A DNA stretch of 64,000 bases from contig NZ_QPQT01000002.1 of NCBI RefSeq assembly GCF_003605125.1, forward strand, positions 287,576-351,575, given 5' to 3'. Source of the DNA: Shewanella algidipiscicola. Lineage in GTDB: Bacteria > Pseudomonadota > Gammaproteobacteria > Enterobacterales > Shewanellaceae. Shown here one piece after another: positions 20,932 to 30,648 of this stretch (position 1 is its first letter; each line of letters starts with the position of its first letter). The position numbers and the translations under genes were made by a program. The notes beneath the pieces were generated by a model, which was not told the DNA's origin, did not search any database, and was given only the letters and a program-made list of their open reading frames with translations.

Positions 20932-21591
20932 ATGAATTATCCAAGAAAGGCCAAGGCGATCAGTTTAGCGTGGACAGGCGCCTCGGGTGCGCCCTATGGG
21001 CTTAAGTTACTCGAATGTTTGCTGGTGGCCGACTACCAAGTGTTTTTGATGATCTCCAGCGCAGCGCGGGTCGTGCTGGCCACCGAACATGGCGTGCAGC
21101 TCAGTGCCAATGGCGATAAAGCCAAGGCGCAGTTGCTGGCGTTGTTTGCGGAAAATGGCGTTGATATTCATGGTGAACTGCATGTGCTGGGCAAAGAGGA
21201 GTGGTTTTCACCGCCGGCATCTGGCTCGGCTGCGCCTAAGCAGATGGTGATCTGCCCTTGCAGTACGGGCACTTTAGCGGCAGTGGCGACGGGGATGAGC
21301 AACAGTTTGCTCGAACGCGCCGCCGATGTGGTGATAAAAGAGCGTGGCCAGTTGATCTTAGTGCCAAGGGAAACTCCTTTTAGCAGCATACACTTAGAGC
21401 ATATGTTATCGCTGTCTAAGCTGGGGGCGACCATCATGCCAGCGGCGCCGGGCTTTTATCATGATCCCAAATCGGTACAAGATCTGGTAGACTTCATGGT
21501 CGCCCGGATCTTAGACCATCTGGGCGTAGACCACGCGTTAACTAAGCGTTGGGGCTATGATAAGCACAGTGCCAGCAATAGCGACAATTAA
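20932..21591 (+). CDS. ubiX: Flavin prenyltransferase UbiX
   Basis: 219-residue enzyme that prenylates FMN from dimethylallyl phosphate. The prenyl-FMN product is the cofactor of decarboxylase UbiD in ubiquinone synthesis. Visible family parts: '[20 protein letters not shown]', '[45 protein letters not shown]', and '[31 protein letters not shown]'. The ATG at 20932 with GAGAG upstream gives the family N-terminus; an upstream reading to 20848 is not conserved-looking. Contains an Asp/Gly insertion (residues 45-85) often seen in gammaproteobacterial UbiX. Confidence 0.93.
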   Translation: MNYPRKAKAISLAWTGASGAPYGLKLLECLLVADYQVFLMISSAARVVLATEHGVQLSANGDKAKAQLLALFAENGVDIHGELHVLGKEEWFSPPASGSAAPKQMVICPCSTGTLAAVATGMSNSLLERAADVVIKERGQLILVPRETPFSSIHLEHMLSLSKLGATIMPAAPGFYHDPKSVQDLVDFMVARILDHLGVDHALTKRWGYDKHSASNSDN

Positions 21592-21609
21592 GACAATTTT
21601 GAGAGTAGT

Positions 21610-22140
21610 ATGAAACACACCACCGAAGTGATGATCTCGGCTGATGAGATTGAGCAACAACTGGATATCCTTGCAGACCAAATTAATGCCCATTACGCCG
21701 ACAGCGAGCGTCTATTAATGGTGGGTTTGCTAAAAGGGTCTGTGGTCTTTATGGCGGATCTGTGTCGCCGTATTAAGGGTCATGTGGAGATCGATTTTAT
21801 GTCGGTATCTAGCTATGGTAATGCCATGACCAGTTCACGGGATGTGAAGATCCTTAAAGATGTGCAGTCGGATATCGAAGGTCGCGATGTATTGATCGTC
21901 GAAGATCTTATCGACTCAGGTAATACCTTAAATAAGGTACGCGAATTGTTACTGCTGCGCGCACCTAAGAGCCTAGCCCTCTGTACACTACTGGATAAGC
22001 CAGAGCGCCGCGAAGTGCAAGTGCCGGTCGACTTTATCGGCTTTACCATTCCTGATGAGTTTATTGTCGGTTACGGTATCGATTATGCTGAGCAATATCG
22101 TAACCTGCCTTATATCGCGAAAGTGGTTCCGCTCGATTAA
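21610..22140 (+). CDS. hpt: Hypoxanthine phosphoribosyltransferase
   Basis: 176-residue purine salvage enzyme converting hypoxanthine (and guanine more weakly) to IMP (GMP) with PRPP. The PRPP-binding motif '[13 protein letters not shown]' lies at 94-106; '[13 protein letters not shown]' (39-51) and '[30 protein letters not shown]' complete the fold. It follows ubiX by 18 bases. A terminator follows at 22163-22190. hpt next to yadG/yadH is the E. coli arrangement, though can, which lies between them there, is absent. Confidence 0.96.
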   Translation: MKHTTEVMISADEIEQQLDILADQINAHYADSERLLMVGLLKGSVVFMADLCRRIKGHVEIDFMSVSSYGNAMTSSRDVKILKDVQSDIEGRDVLIVEDLIDSGNTLNKVRELLLLRAPKSLALCTLLDKPERREVQVPVDFIGFTIPDEFIVGYGIDYAEQYRNLPYIAKVVPLD

Positions 22141-22162
22141 TAGAGCGAACCGATACGATTGC

Positions 22163-22190
22163 AAACTCCTGCCCAGTGCGGGAGTTTTTG
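22163..22190 (+). terminator. Factor-independent terminator after hpt
   Basis: AAACTCCTGC (22163-22172) pairs with GCGGGAGTTT (22178-22187), one G-T pair, five-base loop, followed by a T-run. It separates hpt from yadG. Confidence 0.85.
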
Positions 22191-22224
22191 TTTGGTGTTT
22201 AATGCAACATTACGGAAATCATTC

Positions 22225-23163
22225 ATGACCGATGAGCCATATGCGTTAGTTATCGACTCGCTGAGAAAAACCTACAAGGGTGGCGTCGAAGCAGTAAAAG
22301 GGATAAGCCTGAAGGTGAAGGCGGGGGACTTTTTTGCGCTACTGGGCCCCAATGGGGCGGGTAAGTCGACCACCATAGGTATTATCTGTTCTTTAGTGCA
22401 AAAGAGCTCGGGTAAGGTAAAGGTGTTTGAGCACGATATCGATACACAGCTAGAATTAGCCAAGATGTCGATAGGCCTAGTGCCTCAGGAGTTTAACTTT
22501 AACCAGTTTGAAACCGTGCAGCAGATTGTGATCAATCAGGCCGGTTATTTTGGCGTATCACGTGAAGTGGCGCTTGAGCGTGCCAAGAAGTACCTAGGTC
22601 AGTTGGATCTGTGGGAAAAGCGCAACAGCCCAGCGCGCGCCTTGTCGGGTGGCATGAAGCGCCGCTTGATGATTGCTCGCGCCCTAATGCATGAGCCTAA
22701 ATTGTTGATCCTCGATGAGCCGACCGCTGGGGTTGATATTGAGCTACGTCGCTCGATGTGGACTTTTTTGACTGAGCTTAATCAGCAAGGTGTGACCATT
22801 ATTTTAACCACGCATTACCTTGAAGAGGCGGAAATGCTGTGCCGCAATATCGGCATTATCGACAAAGGGGTGTTGGTGGAGTGCACTAGCATGAAGTCCT
22901 TGCTGAGCCGCTTAAACAGGGAAACCTTTGTGTTTGATCTGCGCGACAACCTCGACACCTTACCGCAGCTTGATGGCATCAATTGTCGCTTAGTCGACCC
23001 GCATACCCTAGAGGTGGACGTGGAGAAGGCGCACAGCATCAATAGCGTATTTGCACAATTGAGCGCCCAACAGATAGAAGTGTTGTCGATGCGTAATAAG
23101 GCTAATCGCTTAGAGGAGTTATTTGTGGAGTTGGTTGAACAAGGTAAAGGGGCGGCAAAATGA
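22225..23163 (+). CDS. yadG: ABC-2 type exporter ATP-binding protein YadG
   Basis: 312-residue ATPase. Walker A 'GPNGAGKST', Q-loop 'VPQEFNFNQFETV', signature 'LSGGMKRRLMIARAL', Walker B 'LLILDEPTAGVDIE' and H-loop 'LTTHYLEEAEML'. The C-terminal about 80 residues are the usual ABC-2 extension. The start at 22225 opens 'MTDEPYALVIDSLRKTYKGG', matching the family. Its stop overlaps the permease ATG, so the pair is coupled. Substrate unknown, as for E. coli YadG. Confidence 0.9.
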   Translation: MTDEPYALVIDSLRKTYKGGVEAVKGISLKVKAGDFFALLGPNGAGKSTTIGIICSLVQKSSGKVKVFEHDIDTQLELAKMSIGLVPQEFNFNQFETVQQIVINQAGYFGVSREVALERAKKYLGQLDLWEKRNSPARALSGGMKRRLMIARALMHEPKLLILDEPTAGVDIELRRSMWTFLTELNQQGVTIILTTHYLEEAEMLCRNIGIIDKGVLVECTSMKSLLSRLNRETFVFDLRDNLDTLPQLDGINCRLVDPHTLEVDVEKAHSINSVFAQLSAQQIEVLSMRNKANRLEELFVELVEQGKGAAK

Positions 23164-23948
23164 GTGCAGGATTAAGCATGAAACAGGTCTACTTTACCGC
23201 CTTTAAGAGTATCTTGATTAAAGAGATCACCCGGTTTACCCGCATCTGGGTACAAACCTTAGTGCCGCCAGCGATCTCTATGACTTTGTATTTCCTTATT
23301 TTTGGTAACTTAGTCGGCAAACGCATCGGTGAGATGGGCGGTGTCTCTTATATGGAGTTTATCGCGCCAGGGCTGATCATGATGTCGGTTATCACCGCAT
23401 CTTATTCTAATGTGGCCTCATCATTTTTTAGCGCTAAATTTCAGCGTAACCTCGAAGAGTTGATAGTGGCTCCCGTGCCCCATTATGTGATGATTGCCGG
23501 TTACGTTGGCGGCGGCGTGGCGCGCGGTTTATGCGTGGGCACGATTGTCACCTTAGTGGCGATGTTCTTTGTCGACATTAGCCTGCACCATGCTGGGCTG
23601 GTGGCGGTGACTGTGTTGCTAACGGCCATTTTGTTCTCTCTGGGTGGCCTGATAAATGCGGTCTTTGCTAAGACCTACGATGACATCAGCATAGTGCCAA
23701 CGTTTGTGCTGACGCCGCTGACCTATCTGGGCGGCGTGTTTTACTCTCTGACCTTGCTCCCTGACTTTTGGCAGGGGGTGTCGCAGCTCAACCCTGTGGT
23801 CTATATGATCAACGTCTTTCGCTATGGTTTCTTGGGTTATGCCGATATTAGCATTGCGCTGTCATTTGCGATTATGGTGGGTTTTTGTAGCGCGCTATGG
23901 GCGGTTGCTTACTACCTGATCAGCCGCGGTATTGGCTTAAGAAGCTAA
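23160..23948 (+). CDS. yadH: ABC-2 type permease YadH
   Basis: 262-residue inner-membrane protein with six TM helices and the ABC-2 pattern: 'LIKEITRFTRIWVQTLVPPAISMTLYFLIFG', 'NLEELIVAPVPHYVMIAGYVGGGVARG', and 'TPLTYLGGVFYSLTLLPDFWQGVSQLNPVVYMINVFRYGFLG'. ATGA overlap with yadG at 23160. A second Met at 23178 has AGGA upstream and could be the real start. Partner of YadG; exported substrate unknown. Confidence 0.9.
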   Translation: MSAGLSMKQVYFTAFKSILIKEITRFTRIWVQTLVPPAISMTLYFLIFGNLVGKRIGEMGGVSYMEFIAPGLIMMSVITASYSNVASSFFSAKFQRNLEELIVAPVPHYVMIAGYVGGGVARGLCVGTIVTLVAMFFVDISLHHAGLVAVTVLLTAILFSLGGLINAVFAKTYDDISIVPTFVLTPLTYLGGVFYSLTLLPDFWQGVSQLNPVVYMINVFRYGFLGYADISIALSFAIMVGFCSALWAVAYYLISRGIGLRS

Positions 23949-23986
23949 TGCATCAAATAGCAGTGCCTTGGTGAGTTGCCGAGGCA

Positions 23987-24313
23987 CTAGCGCTCTTCTA
24001 AATACTTCAGTATCTCAAACACACGGCTAATATTATTTGCCCCCAGCTTGGCGGTGCAGCAGTGACCATTTTGGCTGGCATGCAAGCGCACCCAGTCGAT
24101 AATGCTGGCTAAGCTGTGGGGCGCACTCAAATGAAATTCCCCCGCGGCCGTTAAGGGCTGTACTTGCCAGCGATAACTCTGGCTTTGACTGTCGATAATC
24201 ACCACCGACCTTGTGTCGAGCAAGGGCAGCTCATCTTGCCATTGCTCTATATCTTCAATCAGTTGTAGTTGGTTATCGTCTGGGTGTTTAACCAGTATGG
24301 GCCAATGGAGCAT
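23987..24313 (-). CDS. DUF4144-like small protein
   Basis: 108-residue soluble protein without signal peptide or TM segment. The pattern 'MLHWPILVKHPDDNQLQLIEDIEQWQDE' and 'VVIIDSQSQSYRWQ', then 'LASIIDWVRLHASQNGHCCTAKLGANNISRVFEILKYLEE' resembles DUF4144, a short family found in Shewanella and Vibrio. Assignment is from memory of the family's look and is tentative. It faces yadH (convergent, 38 bases apart). Function unknown. Confidence 0.65.
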   Translation of the reverse strand: MLHWPILVKHPDDNQLQLIEDIEQWQDELPLLDTRSVVIIDSQSQSYRWQVQPLTAAGEFHLSAPHSLASIIDWVRLHASQNGHCCTAKLGANNISRVFEILKYLEER

Positions 24314-24443
24314 GGTTTACCTTTTAATGCCGAGATGGTTGAGTGTCGCTTGCATGAATCTTGTTTCTGGCTAGATTATGCCATAGCCAGCAGGAGGAGC
24401 GCAGTAATGAGCATAACATCTGTGTTGGCTTAGTATCTATTGG

Positions 24444-24980
24444 TTAGGGCAAGGAGCTCGCGGCCGCTTGGGACGAACTCTGCTCGGCCGATTCGGCTTC
24501 AATCTGGGTTTGGTGCTGGGTTAATAATTTGATTGAGGCTAAATTTATGTTAATCAATCCATCGAAATGGTTATTCATCTCTTGCAGCTGGGCTACAAAC
24601 TCCGGGTCGTCCTTAGCCTGTTTTTGCCAGTAACGTTTACGGTCGATTTTTTGTCGCTCGCTGGTGCGCAAAATATCGTAATAGCTGTTTTCCTGTTTAA
24701 GACGGTAGAGCTCACTGTCGATAAGTTGTAATAGCTTTTCTTTTGAAATCGAGCTTTGATTGAGTAATGCTTGCAACGGATCTCGGGCATTCTCGTTTGC
24801 TTCTGAGCTGGTTTCTGTGGTGATGCCAAGTTGGTAGGTGACTTGGTGTTGATTAAAATCTTTGGGGCAGGAGATTTGGCTGAAGACGATTTTATCACCT
24901 TTGACGCATTTATAAATACTGGTGGCGTGTGCAGGCAGAGCCAGAGCCAGTGATACTGCAACAAATAACAATTTTTCCAT
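24444..24980 (-). CDS. DUF4124-domain periplasmic protein
   Basis: 178-residue secreted protein. The signal peptide is about 19 residues (cut after 'LPAHA'). DUF4124 follows at once: 'TSIYKCVKGDKIVFSQISCPKDFNQHQV', where the 'YKC...G.i.fSq..CP' pattern and two Cys define the family. The rest is helical and Gln/Glu-rich, with a possible coiled coil (about 75-165) and a Ser/Ala-rich end. Function of the family is unknown. The start has AGAGGA about 12 bases upstream. Confidence 0.78.
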   Translation of the reverse strand: MEKLLFVAVSLALALPAHATSIYKCVKGDKIVFSQISCPKDFNQHQVTYQLGITTETSSEANENARDPLQALLNQSSISKEKLLQLIDSELYRLKQENSYYDILRTSERQKIDRKRYWQKQAKDDPEFVAQLQEMNNHFDGLININLASIKLLTQHQTQIEAESAEQSSSQAAASSLP

Positions 24981-25250
24981 TTGGCGATACGTCCTCTATC
25001 TGCCACCGATAAAATGTGGGGTGTTGAGGCGTCTAATACCAGTACCTAGCGCTGCAGCCTAAGGATTTACTGGCTCAATCAGCCTTTTTCAAACAGCGTC
25101 ACATGTCCATTTAAGCAATTTACCCCCCATACTATGGCGTAAGTTCTCGCTGAAAACTAGTGTTTCATCTGTTAATGGTGTGTAAATTGACCGTTTGGGC
25201 GAAAATCAACCATCTTGGGGGAAGTGATATCTAGGTTGGCGTGGCGATAT

Positions 25251-25283
25251 AAAAAACCGCGATGTAAAAGGCTTACATCGCGG
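25251..25283 (-). terminator. Terminator of the lldP-dld operon
   Basis: On the leftward strand an 11-bp perfect stem (25257-25267 with 25273-25283, loop of five) is followed by six T. It lies 53 bases past the dld stop. The rest of 25007-25335 holds no gene. Confidence 0.9.
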
Positions 25284-25335
25284 AGTTTGCTTGGGTGTGG
25301 TTATTTAAAACCTAAATTATTTTAAGTTGTTATGA

Positions 25336-28140
25336 TTAACGGCTGCACTCTTCTAGCAGATAGGCTAGATGACGATATGAGATGCCGCTGTGATGTGACA
25401 GACCCACTTCACACATACGGTTGGCGTAATAGCCCTCGTTAATATCGACAGGGATGAGCTTTTTGATGTTGCGCAGCGCACTGGCGTTCATCTCTGGCTT
25501 ATACAAGCCTTTCTCGCCTGCGTAACCACAGCACTCGATCCCTTCGGGTAGCTTAACGCCCATGCTACAGGCGTCGGCCAACGCTTGCATCTTAGGTTCA
25601 AGCTTCATCTTACGGGCGCTACAACCAAAGTGCAGGGCGATGTTGACCTTTTTGGTGAAGGTCAGCTTAGGTAAGATCTTGTCGTGCATAAATTCGACTA
25701 AGTCGGTGATCTCAACCTTAGGGTTACCCGTTAGGGTGCGGTAAGTACAAGAGAGTGCGTCGACGACCACGGGCACTTTGCCATTATCGCTCAGGGCGCT
25801 TAGCGCATCGATCAGCTCATCGCGTTTCGCATCGGCGTTTTTAAAGTCCCCTTTCGACTCCCACATCTGGCCGCAGCACAGATGACGGGTGTTGTCTGGG
25901 GTCACCACGTTATAGCCCGCGCGCTCAAGCAGAGTCACCACCACATCGGGTAGAGTGCGATTGTCAGGGTCGAGCGGTGTTGGGCCAAAGGTGCGACCGC
26001 CACAAGCAGGGAAGTAGACGATGGTTTCTTTATCTGGCGATGCCGGCGATGGCGTAGGCAGATTAGCGCCCTTGGCAAAGTCTGGATTCCAGTATGGCAC
26101 CTCTTTAGACACCATGCGGCCCATTTTCATCAACCCATTGGTGATGTTATCACCCGTGACCTTATGGATGATATTGAGCACATTGAAGCCTGTGCTGATC
26201 ACTTGGTTTACCGCGCCAAAATGTTTGGCTTGGAAATCCAGTACCTTCTGCTCTGTGGTGGTGATATAAGGCGTACGTAGCTTACGTACCAGATTGCCCA
26301 TACTGTTATCAACAGGGCAGGAGATGGTACAGAGTTGACAGGCGGCGCAGGTATCAATGACATCATATTTGGCCGCTGCGCGCATCTCTTCTGCCGCCTG
26401 CTTATCGCCAGATTGTTCGAGGCGAGCAATTTCACGCAAGGTGGCGATACGTTGACGCGGGGTGAAGTTAAGCGCCGAAGTGGGGCAGGTCTTCTCACAG
26501 AAACCACACTCGATACACTTATCGACAAAGTCATCGACCACGGGGCAGGGCTTGATGTTTTTAACGTGCACATTGGCATCATCGTTAAGGATCACACCTG
26601 GGTTAAGTAGTCCTTGTGGATCGAAAATTTGCTTGATGCGCTTCATCAAGGTGTAAGCATCGGCGCCCCATTCCATTTCAACAAAGGGTGCAACGGCACG
26701 CCCCGTCCCATGCTCGGCTTTCATTGAGCCATCGTACTTATCGATAACCATCTCGGCCACATCTTGCATAAAGGCGTGGAAGCGGTTGATATCCTCTTGT
26801 GAGGCGAAGGTTGGCGTAATAATGAAGTGGAAGTTACCCGCTAACGCGTGACCATAGATCACCCCTTCTGGGTAACCATGCTTGCCAAACAGTTCGGTGA
26901 GATCCTTGGCAACGTTGGCGAGGTGTTCTACTTCAACCGCGATATCTTCGATGATAACCGAGGTGCCTTTTGGACGTTCGCCACCAATGATTGGGAACAA
27001 ACCGGAACGCATCGCCCAATATTTGCCAAATACAGCAGGATCATCGGTGAAGGTGATTGGACGCTCGGTTTCAATGTGCGACAGTTTATTCACCACATCT
27101 TTGGTGTAGCTTTCAAGGGTCTCTTTATCGTTCGAACGGCACTCGATAAGCAAAATAGCGGCATTTTCTGGTAAGTCGCTTAGCCATTCGGGCATACCGG
27201 CTTTACCTGTCACCGCTTGAATGGATGCCCAGTCTAATAGTTCTGCCGCGGCGACACTTTGACCATTGATCGGTGGGATCGCACTTGCAGCATCTTCCAT
27301 ATTGAAAAATACCGCCATCGCAGAGGCTTTAAATTTAGCCTCGTCAACTGTGTTATAGGTGACCTCTTCAACGAATGCGAGCGTCCCTTCAGAGCCGACA
27401 ATCAAGTGATTGATCAGATCGAATGGATCACTAAAGTCGACTAAGGCATTGATACTGTAGCCGGTGGTGTTTTTGATTGAGAATTTTTTACGAATACGAT
27501 TCGCGAGCACTTCGTTGCTGCGGGTCATGATGCCAAGTTCAACGAGCGAGTCGAGCAGCGCTTTATTGTTTTCACTAAAGGCAGCCTTAGACTTTTCACA
27601 ACCGGTATCGAGCTCTGAGCCATCGGCAAACAGTAACTTGGCCGATGCAATCGTTTGATAACTGTTTTGCGCCGTACCACAACACATGCCCGAGGCATTG
27701 TTCGCCACGATACCACCAATTTTACAAGATGCCAGTGTCGCAGGATCCGGACCTATTTTCTTGCTAAATGGCTTCAGCGCCAAGTTAGCATCTGCGCCTA
27801 CCACGGCCACCCCTAGAGAGACCTGTGTACTGTCGGCACTGACTTCAATTTTACGAAAGCCATCATGGCCCAAGATAAGCAAAATACCTTCGCCAATGGC
27901 TTGGCCCGAAAGGCTGGTACCGGCGGCGCGGAAGGTGACCGGAGCTTGGTGCTGGCGCGCGACCTCTAGGGTGAACTTGGCATCTGCTAACGTTTCGGCG
28001 TGGACGACCACTTCTGGCACGATCCGGAAATAGCTGGCATCGGTTGACCACGCAAAGCGACGTACCGCATCATCAGTGACCGCATCTTGACCCAGCTTAG
28101 CTCTTAAATCTGCGACGACGGCTGAATAATTAATCGACAT
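25336..28140 (-). CDS. dld: FAD/Fe-S D-lactate dehydrogenase (Dld-II type)
   Basis: 934-residue two-part enzyme oxidising D-lactate to pyruvate and passing electrons to the quinone pool. The N-terminal FAD_binding_4 domain ('VTFRAAGTSLSGQAIGEGILLIL', 'KIGPDPATLASCKIGGIVANNASGM') and FAD-oxidase C domain ('YGHALAGNFHFIITP', 'MKAEHGTGRAVAPF') are joined to a GlpC-like part with two 4Fe-4S motifs ('CIECGFCEKTCP', 'CAACQLCTISCP') and two CCG-type domains ('LCCGQMWESKG', 'CCGYAGEKG'). This architecture matches Shewanella Dld-II. The ATG at 28140 gives 'MSINYSAVVADLR'; a reading to 28218 adds unconserved residues. It follows lldP by 62 bases. No lldEFG genes for L-lactate follow it. Confidence 0.9.
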   Translation of the reverse strand: MSINYSAVVADLRAKLGQDAVTDDAVRRFAWSTDASYFRIVPEVVVHAETLADAKFTLEVARQHQAPVTFRAAGTSLSGQAIGEGILLILGHDGFRKIEVSADSTQVSLGVAVVGADANLALKPFSKKIGPDPATLASCKIGGIVANNASGMCCGTAQNSYQTIASAKLLFADGSELDTGCEKSKAAFSENNKALLDSLVELGIMTRSNEVLANRIRKKFSIKNTTGYSINALVDFSDPFDLINHLIVGSEGTLAFVEEVTYNTVDEAKFKASAMAVFFNMEDAASAIPPINGQSVAAAELLDWASIQAVTGKAGMPEWLSDLPENAAILLIECRSNDKETLESYTKDVVNKLSHIETERPITFTDDPAVFGKYWAMRSGLFPIIGGERPKGTSVIIEDIAVEVEHLANVAKDLTELFGKHGYPEGVIYGHALAGNFHFIITPTFASQEDINRFHAFMQDVAEMVIDKYDGSMKAEHGTGRAVAPFVEMEWGADAYTLMKRIKQIFDPQGLLNPGVILNDDANVHVKNIKPCPVVDDFVDKCIECGFCEKTCPTSALNFTPRQRIATLREIARLEQSGDKQAAEEMRAAAKYDVIDTCAACQLCTISCPVDNSMGNLVRKLRTPYITTTEQKVLDFQAKHFGAVNQVISTGFNVLNIIHKVTGDNITNGLMKMGRMVSKEVPYWNPDFAKGANLPTPSPASPDKETIVYFPACGGRTFGPTPLDPDNRTLPDVVVTLLERAGYNVVTPDNTRHLCCGQMWESKGDFKNADAKRDELIDALSALSDNGKVPVVVDALSCTYRTLTGNPKVEITDLVEFMHDKILPKLTFTKKVNIALHFGCSARKMKLEPKMQALADACSMGVKLPEGIECCGYAGEKGLYKPEMNASALRNIKKLIPVDINEGYYANRMCEVGLSHHSGISYRHLAYLLEECSR

Positions 28141-28202
28141 AATATTACTCTTTTTATCGGGGTTAAAGGCGCTTATCACGCCCTTAGCCCGTGTATCGGA
28201 GG

Positions 28203-29846
28203 TTAGAAACCGCCCCAAAGGGTGGCGATAGTTCCGGCAATTAAGGCATAGCCTAGCGCCACAGGCATGGTCTTGCGAATAATCTCAGACTCTCGTCCGG
28301 CCATGCCAACAACGGTTGCCGCCGCGACCACGTTCATCACACACATCATGTTACCCGCGTTTGCACCTATGCCCTGAAGGGCAAGTACCATGGCATGGTT
28401 CATACCTATGTTGTCGGCCACGCTGTACTGCAGGCCTGAGAACATCATGTTAGAGAAGGTGGCAGAACCAGAGAGGAAGGCACCGAAGATCCCCACGATA
28501 GGCGACATCCAAGCCCATACCGCGCCCATAGAGCCTGCTAGCATATCGGCCAGGGCCACAGGCATAGATTGTAGACCTGAGTCGTTAGCGCCAGAGTTAA
28601 GGAAGATTTTTACCATAGGCACCGAGGCACCGAGTGAAATGATGGTCGGCAACATCGAGCGGCACGACACTGTGACTGATTGTTTGATAGCCGATGGCTT
28701 CATCTTAAACAGCACGAAGCCTAGCAGGCACACTAAGATAAAAAATGCGCCAGGGGCATATAAGGTCGCAAAGCCCGCTTTCAGCTCGGTGCCCATCAAA
28801 CCTGTCCAACTGATGTTAAAGCTTGTTAGCCAAGTTTTAATTGGCGCCACGGTGCGCGATAGCACCAGTAGCGCCGCCATAATAATATAAGGGGTCCATG
28901 CAGCGACTTGTGAAAAATGTGCCTTAGTTTCAACCTTGTTGATGTCTAGGTCGTCATTTTCAGCAAAATCATTCCAAGGGGTTTTAGGCAGTAGGTAACC
29001 TTTACGAGCGACAGGAATAACCAAAGCCATACCGACAAGCGCACCGATAACAGAGGGGAACTCTGGGCCCGCGAAGAAGTTTATTAACCACGCTGGGATG
29101 GTGAAAGCTAGGCCCGCAAAGAGAGCAAACTTCCACACCGCTAAGCCCTCTTTAAATGATTTGTTACGACCGAAGAAGCCCGTCAACACGCTCACCATGA
29201 CCAGAGGGATCAGGGTTCCTGTGATGAGATCGATAGTGATCATATGCATGGCGATAAACTGAGCATAGTCAGCGAAGTGGCCACCGTGTTCGGCTATCTG
29301 CTCGGCAGCCATGCTGACGCCGCCTGACATTAAGCCCTGTTCCATACCAAATAGTACCGGTAAGCCAATGGCACCAAAGGAGACACTGGTCGAGTCTGCA
29401 ATTAGTGCAACGACTGCCGAAGCAATCGGTGGTACACCCAGTAATACCAGCAGCGGTGCACCGATAGCGGCTGGTGTACCGAAACCAGCTGAACCTTCGA
29501 TAAATGAGCCAAATAGCCAGCAGATGATGATCACCTGTACTCGCGCATCACCGCTAATGTTGGTAAAACCGGCGCGAATGGTATCCATAGCGCCGGAATA
29601 TTTTAAGGTATTAAGTAGGAACACGGCACCAAAAATAATGCTTAAGGGGGTCAATGCCGATAACAAGCCTTCGACAATCGATGCACCGAGAACAGTGGTG
29701 TCCATCTGCCAGATAAAGACGGCGGCTAAACCTGTCATCACCATGGAGATTGGCATGGCGCGTGAAGCTGGCATTCGAAGGAGTACCAAAAATAGCATAA
29801 CGCTTATCACTGGCGTTAAACTGGCGAGTAGTTGAAGTAGGGTCAT
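28203..29846 (-). CDS. lldP: Lactate permease LldP
   Basis: 547-residue inner-membrane symporter of the LctP family with 12-14 TM helices. Family landmarks: '[57 protein letters not shown]' and C-terminal '[26 protein letters not shown]...[23 protein letters not shown]'. It imports D- and L-lactate with protons. The start has AGAGGC eight bases upstream. First gene of the lldP-dld operon, preceded by an 800-base region with CRP/FNR-like dyads. Confidence 0.93.
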   Translation of the reverse strand: MTLLQLLASLTPVISVMLFLVLLRMPASRAMPISMVMTGLAAVFIWQMDTTVLGASIVEGLLSALTPLSIIFGAVFLLNTLKYSGAMDTIRAGFTNISGDARVQVIIICWLFGSFIEGSAGFGTPAAIGAPLLVLLGVPPIASAVVALIADSTSVSFGAIGLPVLFGMEQGLMSGGVSMAAEQIAEHGGHFADYAQFIAMHMITIDLITGTLIPLVMVSVLTGFFGRNKSFKEGLAVWKFALFAGLAFTIPAWLINFFAGPEFPSVIGALVGMALVIPVARKGYLLPKTPWNDFAENDDLDINKVETKAHFSQVAAWTPYIIMAALLVLSRTVAPIKTWLTSFNISWTGLMGTELKAGFATLYAPGAFFILVCLLGFVLFKMKPSAIKQSVTVSCRSMLPTIISLGASVPMVKIFLNSGANDSGLQSMPVALADMLAGSMGAVWAWMSPIVGIFGAFLSGSATFSNMMFSGLQYSVADNIGMNHAMVLALQGIGANAGNMMCVMNVVAAATVVGMAGRESEIIRKTMPVALGYALIAGTIATLWGGF

Positions 29847-30648
29847 GATTGCCTCTTACTGTCGTAACTGTGTTATTGCTAACTATTATATTAGAGCTGA
29901 CTTCTATGGGTGCAGCGCTGCCTTGTGGGGTGATCAGTGAGTTGAGCTCACTCGATTAGCCTTAGGTGCGTACTAAACGCTAATTCAACAAAAGCCAATA
30001 TGATCTAGATCATCATGTGACGATTACTTAAGTTTAGGTTAGATGGCTGTGAGCCACCTCGTTCGCAGCTAAATTAGAGCGTGATTAATATCACACTTAA
30101 TGATGACCTGTTGATAACAAATTAGTGTGCTAGGATGTTTTGTTAGTCGAAAATAGTGTTTTGGATGATTTTTTAAGCGAAAAACACCCTATAAATGCAA
30201 ATGTATGATCTGATAATTTCATTTTTGGGTGTTACGGAGAATAAAACGACATAAGCGCTGTGTGATGTAGGTCACGCTGCGTCTTGTCTGTTGTAGTTTG
30301 TTTTGCTGTTGTTGAATTTAATTTAATTTGACTTCAAGGTGTTAGTCTATAAAGGTCGAGCGGCAGGTGGCGATAACTCAATGGCAGTCCCCTAAGCAAA
30401 ACCTTGGCGGTAGTGATGAAATTTGCGCAATCAGGTTATTTAATTTCTTACATCAGTTAGCCATCATCGCCTCTGCATCGATGAAGGATGGTGCAGTAGT
30501 GCATAAAAATATCGCTAGACGATGCACCAAGTATTCAGTCTGGCGGTTGGTTATATGTTTTAGGGTAAGGTTGCAGCGTTAGGGGAAGACGATATCGCCT
30601 TCCCCTAAATGTTTGCCGAGTGCTTACATATAAGAGTGCTTTCGTCTA
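29847..30648. promoter_or_regulatory. Long regulatory region upstream of lldP
   Basis: 802 bases without a convincing gene. Three dyads look like CRP/FNR-family operators: ATGATCTAGATCAT at 30000-30013, GTGATTAATATCAC at 30081-30094, and TGTGATGTAGGTCACG at 30261-30276 (TGTGA-N6-TCACG, nine of ten CRP consensus bases). A 71-codon open frame at 30367-30582 has no signature. A hairpin at 30579-30608 follows panC. Confidence 0.6.
30579..30608. terminator. Hairpin downstream of panC
   Basis: TTAGGGGAAG (30579-30588) pairs with CTTCCCCTAA (30599-30608) around a self-complementary loop. It lies 41 bases past the panC stop on the leftward strand. No T-run follows, so termination is uncertain. Confidence 0.45.

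Noticed and set aside
30367..30582. 71-codon open frame upstream of lldP
   Set aside because: No ribosome site and no family resemblance.
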